NCBI GenBank assembly: GCA_050946775.1
Contig: JBMNVL010000063.1
Coordinates: 1-11,279 of the forward strand
Direction of reading: 5' to 3'
Length of the DNA stretch: 11,279 nucleotides
DNA from: UMGS1474 sp050946775
GTDB taxonomy: Bacteria; Bacillota; Clostridia; Oscillospirales; Acutalibacteraceae
Shown here: positions 1-6,009 of the stretch, piece after piece
Layout of the letters: each line of letters opens with the position of its first letter
Position numbering within the stretch: the first letter of the stretch is position 1
The notes under the pieces: generated by a model
Database searches by the model: none
What the model saw: the letters and a program-made list of their open reading frames with translations, nothing else
Told to the model about the DNA's origin: nothing
Position numbers and translations under genes: made by a program

Positions 1-327
1 CCCAAGCACAACAAACTTTGCCACGGCGATTTCAGCCCCTCCAACGTCATCATCCGCTCGGACGGCACCGCCTTCATCATCGACTGGGCGCACGCCACCC
101 AGGGCAACGCCTCGGCCGACGCGGCGCGGACTTATCTGCTGTTTTGCCTGAAAGGGGAGACCGAGACGGCGGAAAAATACCTCGATCTTTTCTGCAAAAA
201 GAGCGACACCGCCAAGCAGTACGTCCAAAAATGGATGCCCATCGTGGCGGCTTCGCAATCGGTCAAGGGCAACGAAAAGGAACGGGAATTCCTGCTGCGC
301 TGGGCCGACGTGGTGGAATACGAATAA
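1..327 (+). CDS. Phosphotransferase of the APH/choline kinase-like family (3' end only)
   Basis: The last 108 codons of a protein-kinase-like small-molecule phosphotransferase (APH family, Pfam PF01636 type); the 5' part lies outside the window. The fragment opens with LCHGDFSPSN, the family's Brenner motif: the Asp is the catalytic base and the Asn binds magnesium. About 18 residues later comes FIIDW, whose Asp equals the DFG Asp that holds the second metal. The downstream helices (ADAARTYLLF, then a segment around KWMPIVAASQ) fit the C-terminal lobe of clostridial members, which mostly have unknown substrates. It probably transfers ATP phosphate to a cytosolic hydroxyl compound; there is no evidence that it confers aminoglycoside resistance. 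It ends with TAA at 325-327, just before a strong hairpin, and converges on the surface-protein genes. The family call is firm and the substrate is unknown. Confidence 0.87.
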   Translation, partial: PKHNKLCHGDFSPSNVIIRSDGTAFIIDWAHATQGNASADAARTYLLFCLKGETETAEKYLDLFCKKSDTAKQYVQKWMPIVAASQSVKGNEKEREFLLRWADVVEYE

Positions 328-337
328 GCGATCAAAA

Positions 338-383
338 CCAAAACGCCTCCGGGATCCCGTACGGGATCCCGGAGGCGTTTTGG
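338..383. terminator. Bidirectional intrinsic terminator between convergent genes
   Basis: A perfect 23-bp inverted repeat centred at 360/361. The GC-rich core (cgcctccgggatcccg and its complement) is flanked by AAAA on the left and TTTT on the right, so the RNA from either strand is a strong hairpin followed by U residues. It starts 11 nt after the stop of the phosphotransferase gene and 13 nt after the stop of the dockerin gene on the other strand, which is where a shared terminator belongs. On the minus strand the stem is followed by a second T run (GGTTTTGAT). Confidence 0.88.
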
Positions 384-395
384 GTTGGGCAATGT

Positions 396-2129
396 TTACG
401 GCAGATCGTCGTCCGCGCCGTCGCCGCTGCCCAGACCCGGATCGCCGGGCTCTTGCGGCGGTTGGGCGGCTTGCACCGGGAAGGAATCGATCTTGCCGGT
501 GGCGTATTGCAGGATCATCAGCGCGTCGGCGGCGGTCACGCTGTCCTGACCGTCGACGTCCGCCGCCGCAGTCTGATCGGCGGTCAGGGTGATCTTGCCG
601 GTCGCCGCCTGCAGCGCCATCAACGCGTCGGCGGCGGTTACCCCCTCTTTGCCGTCCACATCGCCGGCAATGATCCCGGCGGCGATCCGCACTTCGGGTA
701 ACGTTTCCGATGTGCCGTCGATCTGCTCGCGCACCCCTTTGGCCAGCGCGTCCATATCATCCACCGGCATAAAGTCCGGCTCGATTTCATACAGGATGAT
801 CGCACCGGCGCCATCCACCGATCCGCGGTTTTCAAACCAGCAGTCGTCGTCGCCCTCAAAACCGATGCAGCCGCACCAGCATTCGCCGTCGATCGTCAGG
901 GTGGCGTTGTCTTCGTTGATGATGGGACTGCCCATCTGGCTTTTCAGTTGTGCACCCTCTTCGATCAGCATAACGCCGCGGTTGAGGATATGGCTGCCCA
1001 TGGTGGTATACAGTTTTCCGCCCGACTCCACCTTGACCTCGCCGTCGTTTTCGAGACCGCATTCCAACAGGCCGCCGGACTGCACCGTCAGCCGTAACCA
1101 GTCGGGAACGGTGATCATCGCCATCGTCTTGATAGACGCGCCTTCGGGGATGACCACGTCGTCCGAAAGCTCGATCATCACGTCCATGTCGCCCTCGACT
1201 TGCTCGCCGGCTACCGTGCGGTCGCCGGGAAGAGCGGCGGCGAGTTGATCGTAATCGGATACCTCGACGTATTTGTAAATGTTGATATCGTCCCAATTCT
1301 CAAACCGGGTCTGCTGTCCCAGCTGCGCCATCACGTTTTCGATCATGGCGTCCATATCGTCCACCGGCATGGCTTGGTACAGGATGATCGAGCCGTTGCC
1401 GGTGACCTTGCCGCGGTTCTCGAACCAGCAGACGTCGTCGCTGTCCAAACTGACACAGCCGCACCAGAAATCCCCGTCCAGTTGGATCTCGCCGTCCTCG
1501 GCGTTGACGATGCTGCTGCCAAAACGAGATGTCATGACCGCGTCGTGTTGGATCTCGATGGAACCGTGGTTGACGGCGTTTTGACCCTGTGAGGTGTTGT
1601 AAAGACCGCCGCCTTCCACGATGACGGTGCCGTTGTTGGTGGTGCAGCAGATCGCTGCACCGCCATCTTTGACGATGATCTTGCCGTTGTTGGTATCAAA
1701 ATCGTATTCCGTCGCGCCGCCCTCTTCCACGATGACGGTGCCGTTGTTGATCACCCGTCCGTTGGGCAGCGGAGGCGTTTCCCAATCGCCCCCGTAAGAC
1801 GGCCAGCAGCTGCCGATCAGGCCGCCGGCGCCGATGCGCAGGGTCACCCCTTCGGCGATGGTGAGAACCGTATCGTGGTACTGATCGATATGCAAGTCAG
1901 TATATAAAATGGTGCAATCGTCATTGACGGTAAAATCAGCGACGATGTTGATCGCCTGTACCGGCGTGTCCCGGTCGAGCGCCGCCTTGAGCTCCTGCGC
2001 GTTGGTCACGTCCAGCACCGCGCCTTCACCATCGGCGACGACCGACGCCGCGCCAAGCGGGATCAATCCCACCAGTATTGCGGCAGCGAGCAGTACGGAC
2101 AATGCCGTGCTTTTGATACGCTTTTTCAT
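396..2129 (-). CDS. Secreted dockerin-bearing protein with duplicated beta-solenoid-like body
   Basis: 577 residues. The start at 2129 is chosen over an in-frame ATG at 2186 because AGGAGG (2137-2142) lies 7 nt upstream, the upstream ATG falls in the promoter, and the protein then begins with a good signal peptide (MKKRIK, a hydrophobic core to about residue 30). Residues 39-270 and 287-470 are two copies of one unit. Each starts with a V-x(4)-QLxAAL-like helix, continues with rungs of 18-22 residues of the type (I/V)xNxGxxxVxxGG, and ends with xWCGC, DDxCWFENRG and a PVDDMDA helix. Residues 489-547 form a dockerin-like pair of EF-hand-type loops, followed by a Pro/Gly/Asp-rich tail. It probably acts outside the cell, attached through its dockerin. 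I recognise no catalytic domain. The beta-helix fold is inferred from the repeat rhythm and could equally be an adhesin or a polysaccharide-binding or -cleaving solenoid. Own promoter; terminator at 338-383. Confidence 0.87.
   Translation of the reverse strand: MKKRIKSTALSVLLAAAILVGLIPLGAASVVADGEGAVLDVTNAQELKAALDRDTPVQAINIVADFTVNDDCTILYTDLHIDQYHDTVLTIAEGVTLRIGAGGLIGSCWPSYGGDWETPPLPNGRVINNGTVIVEEGGATEYDFDTNNGKIIVKDGGAAICCTTNNGTVIVEGGGLYNTSQGQNAVNHGSIEIQHDAVMTSRFGSSIVNAEDGEIQLDGDFWCGCVSLDSDDVCWFENRGKVTGNGSIILYQAMPVDDMDAMIENVMAQLGQQTRFENWDDINIYKYVEVSDYDQLAAALPGDRTVAGEQVEGDMDVMIELSDDVVIPEGASIKTMAMITVPDWLRLTVQSGGLLECGLENDGEVKVESGGKLYTTMGSHILNRGVMLIEEGAQLKSQMGSPIINEDNATLTIDGECWCGCIGFEGDDDCWFENRGSVDGAGAIILYEIEPDFMPVDDMDALAKGVREQIDGTSETLPEVRIAAGIIAGDVDGKEGVTAADALMALQAATGKITLTADQTAAADVDGQDSVTAADALMILQYATGKIDSFPVQAAQPPQEPGDPGLGSGDGADDDLP
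480..665 (-). other. Dockerin type I-like domain of the 577-residue protein
   Basis: Codes for residues 489-550. Two loop-helix repeats are visible: DVDGKEGVTAAD followed by ALMALQAATGKI, and DVDGQDSVTAAD followed by ALMILQYATGKI. Spacing of Asp at loop positions 1, 3 and 12 and the hydrophobic helix match dockerin type I, the module that binds cohesins on scaffoldins in cellulosome-forming clostridia. Loop position 5, normally Asp or Asn, is Lys or Gln. The domain is followed by about 27 residues of low-complexity tail instead of ending the protein. Confidence 0.8.
720..2015 (-). repeat. Two-copy internal duplication within the 577-residue protein
   Basis: Copy 1 covers residues 39-270 (1320-2015) and copy 2 residues 287-470 (720-1271). 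The two match best at their ends: FWCGC versus CWCGC, DDVCWFENRG versus DDDCWFENRG, and PVDDMDAM versus PVDDMDAL. Copy 1 has two or three extra solenoid rungs (INNGTVIVEEGG, NNGKIIVKDGG, NNGTVIVEGGG), which explains its greater length. The divergence indicates an old duplication rather than a recent one. Confidence 0.82.
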
Positions 2130-2168
2130 AACCTTTCCTCCTCTTTTAAGTGGTTTGTATCTGTTGTC

Positions 2169-2197
2169 ACTATACCATATTGGCAAAAAGATGTCAA
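2169..2197 (-). promoter_or_regulatory. SigA promoter of the 577-residue dockerin gene
   Basis: Read on the minus strand: a perfect -35 TTGACA (2192-2197), a 17-bp spacer, and -10 TATAGT (2169-2174) preceded by TGG, which makes an extended -10. Transcription should start near 2162, giving a 5' leader of about 33 nt that contains the AGGAGG ribosome site. This is close to the SigA consensus, so the gene is probably transcribed strongly unless a repressor acts. I see no operator. Confidence 0.85.
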
Positions 2198-2225
2198 TAA
2201 AATGACAAAAGCGCTCACGGTTTTT

Positions 2226-2267
2226 GGGGCGTGCCGATCAGGAATGAATCTCTGATCGGCACGCCCC
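2226..2267. terminator. Intergenic hairpin after the GH43 gene, atypical terminator
   Basis: A 16-bp inverted repeat (2226-2241 and 2252-2267) with a 10-nt loop. The arm GGGGCGTGCCGATCAG is GC rich. It lies 15 nt past the stop of the GH43 gene and about 30 nt before the next promoter, the expected place for a transcription end. Read on the minus strand the stem is followed by AAAAACC rather than a U tract, so it is not a textbook intrinsic terminator. It may stop polymerase with factors or act as a 3'-end stabiliser after processing. Confidence 0.6.
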
Positions 2268-2281
2268 TTTCCGCGAACGCG

Positions 2282-5200
2282 TCAGTACAATACTTGAATG
2301 AAATCGGGGTTGTAACCCTCGTGGCCGCCCTCAAAGCGGATGGTGTTGGTCGCGCCCGGCGTCAGGCCGGAAATGGGAATGCGGACCATCTTGAAGGATT
2401 GCCAGCTGCCGGTGCCGGGGATGGTAATCAGCCCCATTGATTCACCGTTGACAAAGATCTCGGTTTTGGAGGAGGCGTTGCCGTTCATATAGGCCAGCGT
2501 CAAGGTGGCGTCGCCGCCTTCGCCGCCGTTCACCCCGGTAAACTCGAAATAGGCGCCCGCGTGCTCGAGATTGTGGAGCGTTTTGCCGCCCGACGCGCCG
2601 GCGTCGTCATACGCGCCGACCGTCGCGCCGGAAGGCGGGGTGGTGTTGCCAAAATGGGAATTTTCCGCCTCGTAAACGGCGTAGCCCGCCTCTTTTTTGA
2701 CCGCGTCCTCCGGCGTCGGCGGGTCGGGCTCATCCTCGCCGCCGCTGCCGGGCGCCTGCGTGAAGGGCGCCGGGATCACCGTCGTCCCGAGGGTGATCCC
2801 GCTTTCGTTGTAGGCGTCCACCCGGAAGTAGTAGTCCACACCCTTGTTCAGGCAATTGAGGGTGACGGAGTTGTCGCCGATCACCTGATAATGGTTGTGC
2901 AGCGCGCCTTCCTTCGTGCCAAAGCGGACGATGTAGCCCTGCGCGCCCTTGACCGGCGTCCAGGAGATCGTGGCCGAGCGTTCGTTTTGAGGATAGCGGT
3001 TGACGCTGACGTCGCCCGGCGCGGCCGGCGCAACGCCTTCGCCGTCGCCGAATACCCGCAGCCCGCTGACGGCGAATTTGCCGTTTGCCGGAATGGCGCC
3101 CTTGTTGGTCACCCGGATATACCGCGCCAGCACCGCCTCTTCAAACTCGATGTAATCATGGGGCATATCCTTTTGGTTGTCGGTGCGGTCGACCAGCGGA
3201 TACCAATGGGTGCCGTCCTGGGAGAATTCCGCCAGGTACTCGTAATGGAAATCGTTGTCCCGTCCGTAGACGTTGGGATCGATGTTCTGGTCGGCGAAGT
3301 TGATCTGCAGCGACCGTGTCCGGTACACCCGCCCGAGATCCACCTGCAGCCATTCGCCGGTGTTGCCGGTCTCGGCGCTCCACCAGGAGCGGATGCTTTC
3401 GTCAAAGGCGAACCGGGTGTCCTTCAGCGACGAGGAAGCGCTCGCTTTCTTGCCGTAGGAGAGCAGGTTCCATCCCGGACCGGGCTGGGCGAAGGGATCG
3501 CTTGCCGCGGTGGGAACATACATCGGATAATCGCCGAAGACGGTGTTGGTGAACAGATCGCCGTCCGCGTCAAAAGAAGCGGGGAAGATGGCCAGCCGCC
3601 GTTCCCATCCGGTGGTCATAATGGACACCGTGTCCACCTTCCACCAGTTGCCGTTCAGATCCTCAAACAGGCAGCCGTGACCGGCGCCGACGGCGTAACC
3701 GCTGGCTTTCCAAACCACCGGACTGTTCTCACAGAAGGTGTACGGGCCCATCGGATCGTCCGCCACGTAGCAGCCGTCGCAATAGGTCTTGTCGCCGGTG
3801 CCGGGAATGGCGTAGGTCAGGTAATATTTGCCGCCGTGCTTGTTCAGCCAGGCGCCCTCCAGATAGGGACTGCCGTTGTAGTTGGTGTTGTCGTTGCCCG
3901 GTACTTCAAAGCCGTGGTTGTCCTTGTCGGAATTGAAGCAGTCCACCCAGTCGCTGATTTTTTTCAGATTCTGCTTCGGATCCAACCGGCAGACCCGGAT
4001 GGGCGCATCGGGGCTCAACCCGGTAAAGGCGTAAACGTAGCCGTCGCCGCCGTCGGCGGGATCGTCATAGAACAGGGCGGGATCCACCCATCCGGCAGCC
4101 GGGCCGACGTGGACCCAGGCGTCGGGATTGCGGGGATCGGTGGTCTTCATCAGATCGCCGCCTTCGGAGAAGGTGACGTACAGGGTATCGCCCACCACCA
4201 CGGTGGCCGGGGCAAATTTGCGGAACCACGGGAATTTTTCGGTGTCCAGCCGGATAAATTCCCAATCCGCCAGATCTTTGGACACCCAATATCCGTCGTT
4301 GTGGGAGGCAAACAGATAGTATTCGTCGTCGAAGATCACCACCGCCGGATCGGCGGCCTCGCGGGATTTCAGGGAATCGGTGATCTGATAGGTGCCGATG
4401 TCAATCGAGTAGGAATACATATAGTTGAGGTTGATGGGATTGCAGATGGTGGTCGGCGTTTCGTTGACGCTGACCGGGATCGCCGCGGGAGTCGCGTCGA
4501 CGATCTTGCCGGTGGCCAACTGCAAAATGATCAGCGCGTCGGCCGCGGTAACGCCGCTCTTGCCGTCCACGTTTCCGGCGGCGGTCTGCGCCGTGGTCAG
4601 TTGGATCTTGCCGGTGGATGCCTGCAGCGCCTGCAGCGCATCGGCCGCCGTGATCCCGTCCTTGGCGTCCACGTCGCCGTAAACGATGTCGGGGATCTCC
4701 CGTTCGGTCAACCCGTCGATGGCGTCACGCAGCGCGGCAGAAGCCGCCTCGATCTCGGCGTTGGAGGCGATCTCGCTCAACAGGGTTTGTGCCTGCGCCA
4801 GCGCCGCGACGTACGCCGCCAGGGTGTTGTCGGAATACGCCGCCCGGTCGATCGGCTCGTCCGCAACCGCCTGCAGCGCCGTTTTATCATCGGCGATCAT
4901 GGCGCCGCGCAGGGCTTTCAGCGCGGTGCTGACTTCGCCCAGGCCGGCGTTGGCGTTGGCGACGACCGACTGTGCCTGCGCTTTGGCGGTGTTGTAGGCG
5001 CTCGTCAGCCGAGCGGGAGCGTCGGCAGGGAAGGGCTGCGCCAGCAGATCCGCCAGCTGCTCTTTCAGCGTCGCGGCATACTCCGCCGCCGGGGTACCGT
5101 CGGCGCCCAGCGCCCTATCCACGATCCGGGCGGAGCGCACCTCGTAGGTGATGCCGGTGTGTACCGGCGGGTTGGATTTGGGGAAATCGTTGTAATCGGC

Positions 5201-5689
5201 CACCCGCAGCTTGGTGATCGCGGTCACGCTGCTGCTCATCGCCGAAAGGGGCAGCGCCACCGGCATCCAGTTTCCGGCGACCCGCTGGTCAGTGGCAACG
5301 CCCTGCTGCACCGGCTGCAAAGAGGAATAGCACTCGCTGCCGTTTTGATCGTGCAGTTTGGTCCAGCCGTTGACCACCTTGGACAGGGATCCCGCGCCGG
5401 TCACGCCGTCGTCACGCGTCACCCGCAGCTCGTACACCAGCATCAAGCCGGCGGGATCGTGACCCCGGACGCTTGCCGCGGCCGGCAGGGTGACGGTCAC
5501 CTCCGCCAACCCTTCGGCGGCAAGCGCCACCCGGGCGATCTGTCCCGGCTGCTGCAGCAGCGCCACGGTGGCGAAATCCTCGTAATCGCGCCCGGTCGTA
5601 GCGGCAGAAGCGCCGATCGGCAGCGCCGCCAGCAGCAAAAGCGCCGCGCAGCATACGGCCAGCAGCCGCAGGGAAGAAATCCGTTTCAT
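2282..5689 (-). CDS. Secreted GH43-family glycosidase with internal dockerin, CBM32, FN3 and CBM6/35 modules
   Basis: 1135 residues. The start at 5689 follows AAAAGGAGG with 9-nt spacing; the in-frame ATG 16 codons upstream lies inside the promoter region. Order of parts: signal peptide (1-30, ending ASAA); beta-sandwich module (about 34-193) shared with the 1596-residue neighbour; FIVAR-like helices (about 203-330); dockerin (338-396); GH43 five-bladed propeller (about 413-730); discoidin/CBM32 (740-882, SWWSAETGNTGEWLQVDLG); FN3 (888-975, YYFRVDAYNESG); acidic Pro-rich linker; CBM6/35-like module (1003-1135, starting YEAEN). Predicted GH43 catalytic residues are Asp447 (EAADPAVV, base), Asp536 (WVDPALF, pKa modulator) and Glu611 (YLEGAWLNK, acid), all present. 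The inverting retaining-wall role would be release of arabinose, xylose or similar sugars from plant hemicellulose or pectin outside the cell; GH43 subfamily and linkage cannot be told by eye. Monocistronic, with its own promoter. Confidence 0.92.
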   Translation of the reverse strand: MKRISSLRLLAVCCAALLLLAALPIGASAATTGRDYEDFATVALLQQPGQIARVALAAEGLAEVTVTLPAAASVRGHDPAGLMLVYELRVTRDDGVTGAGSLSKVVNGWTKLHDQNGSECYSSLQPVQQGVATDQRVAGNWMPVALPLSAMSSSVTAITKLRVADYNDFPKSNPPVHTGITYEVRSARIVDRALGADGTPAAEYAATLKEQLADLLAQPFPADAPARLTSAYNTAKAQAQSVVANANAGLGEVSTALKALRGAMIADDKTALQAVADEPIDRAAYSDNTLAAYVAALAQAQTLLSEIASNAEIEAASAALRDAIDGLTEREIPDIVYGDVDAKDGITAADALQALQASTGKIQLTTAQTAAGNVDGKSGVTAADALIILQLATGKIVDATPAAIPVSVNETPTTICNPINLNYMYSYSIDIGTYQITDSLKSREAADPAVVIFDDEYYLFASHNDGYWVSKDLADWEFIRLDTEKFPWFRKFAPATVVVGDTLYVTFSEGGDLMKTTDPRNPDAWVHVGPAAGWVDPALFYDDPADGGDGYVYAFTGLSPDAPIRVCRLDPKQNLKKISDWVDCFNSDKDNHGFEVPGNDNTNYNGSPYLEGAWLNKHGGKYYLTYAIPGTGDKTYCDGCYVADDPMGPYTFCENSPVVWKASGYAVGAGHGCLFEDLNGNWWKVDTVSIMTTGWERRLAIFPASFDADGDLFTNTVFGDYPMYVPTAASDPFAQPGPGWNLLSYGKKASASSSLKDTRFAFDESIRSWWSAETGNTGEWLQVDLGRVYRTRSLQINFADQNIDPNVYGRDNDFHYEYLAEFSQDGTHWYPLVDRTDNQKDMPHDYIEFEEAVLARYIRVTNKGAIPANGKFAVSGLRVFGDGEGVAPAAPGDVSVNRYPQNERSATISWTPVKGAQGYIVRFGTKEGALHNHYQVIGDNSVTLNCLNKGVDYYFRVDAYNESGITLGTTVIPAPFTQAPGSGGEDEPDPPTPEDAVKKEAGYAVYEAENSHFGNTTPPSGATVGAYDDAGASGGKTLHNLEHAGAYFEFTGVNGGEGGDATLTLAYMNGNASSKTEIFVNGESMGLITIPGTGSWQSFKMVRIPISGLTPGATNTIRFEGGHEGYNPDFIQVLY
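4502..4678 (-). other. Internal dockerin type I-like domain of the GH43 protein
   Basis: Codes for residues 338-396. Loops are DVDAKDGITAAD and NVDGKSGVTAAD, each followed by a helix ending in (A/S)TGKI, very close to the dockerin of the 577-residue neighbour, so both probably recognise the same partner. It sits between the N-terminal helical segment and the catalytic domain, whereas dockerins are usually terminal. Position 5 of both loops is Lys. Confidence 0.8.
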
Positions 5690-5717
5690 AATGACAATCC
5701 TCCTTTTCTCTACATTC

Positions 5718-5746
5718 ATTATAAAGATAGAAGGCAAAAAAGTAAA
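5718..5746 (-). promoter_or_regulatory. SigA promoter of the GH43 gene
   Basis: Read on the minus strand: -35 TTTACT (5741-5746), a 17-bp T-rich spacer, and a perfect -10 TATAAT (5718-5723). The start of transcription should be near 5711, leaving a leader of about 22 nt with the ribosome site. No operator or catabolite-repression site is evident. Confidence 0.78.
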
Positions 5747-5798
5747 CGGCTAACCGGAGATTTAGTAGAATTTGGCTGAATCTGCCGGGATTTTGGCC

Positions 5799-5833
5799 AA
5801 AAGAACACCCGGCAGGGAATTCCCTGCCGGGTG
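5799..5833 (-). terminator. Intrinsic terminator of the large-protein/small-protein unit
   Basis: A perfect 14-bp stem (5806-5833, CACCCGGCAGGGAA and its complement), followed on the minus strand by TTCTTTT (5799-5805). It begins 19 nt after the stop codon of the 41-residue small protein and before the GH43 promoter, so it closes the upstream unit. Confidence 0.86.
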
Positions 5834-5851
5834 GCTGTGATAACTATGCGA

Positions 5852-5977
5852 TCAATCGTCGCCGAAGGGATCGTCCTCTTCGTTGTAGCCTTCGGAGTTG
5901 TTGCCCGAGGTGGTCAGAACGTCCTCAAAACGGATCAGACGAATCAGCATTTCAGGGTCTTCGTAATGCTTTTTCAA
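5852..5977 (-). CDS. Small acidic protein of 41 residues, TTG start
   Basis: The reading frame begins MKKHYEDPEMLIRLIRF, continues with EDVLTTSG, and ends with an acidic tail (NEEDDPFGDD). An in-frame ATG exists five codons upstream (5992), but the TTG at 5977 is preferred: GGAGG (5986-5990) lies 8 nt before it, and the ATG itself abuts that GGAGG and has no ribosome site of its own. The product has no signal peptide, membrane segment or cysteine and is predicted to be cytosolic as made. The gene starts 32 nt after the stop of the 1596-residue protein and is followed by the terminator, so the two are probably cotranscribed. From memory, short clostridial hypothetical proteins with the pattern MKKxYExPExxxxxFxxEDVxTTSG occur commonly; I know of no established function. 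That resemblance is recollection, not a search result. It could be a peptide precursor or a regulatory small protein. Confidence 0.72.
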   Translation of the reverse strand: MKKHYEDPEMLIRLIRFEDVLTTSGNNSEGYNEEDDPFGDD

Positions 5978-6009
5978 GTGCGTCGCCTCCATTTCGTAAA
6001 CGGTTCCGA

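Noticed and set aside
18..701. Plus-strand frame running from the phosphotransferase gene into the dockerin gene
   Set aside because: It overlaps the true kinase frame out of phase, crosses the terminator hairpin and gives low-complexity Arg/Gly-rich sequence.
2561..5779. Plus-strand open frame of 1072 codons antisense to the GH43 gene
   Set aside because: Its translation is Arg/Gly/Val/Ala rich with no recognisable domain, and it mirrors the codon bias of the well-supported minus-strand gene; there is no convincing ribosome site or promoter.
5978..5992. ATG start for the small protein, giving 46 residues
   Set aside because: GGAGG lies immediately inside that ATG region and serves the TTG at 5977 with 8-nt spacing; the ATG has no ribosome site of its own.
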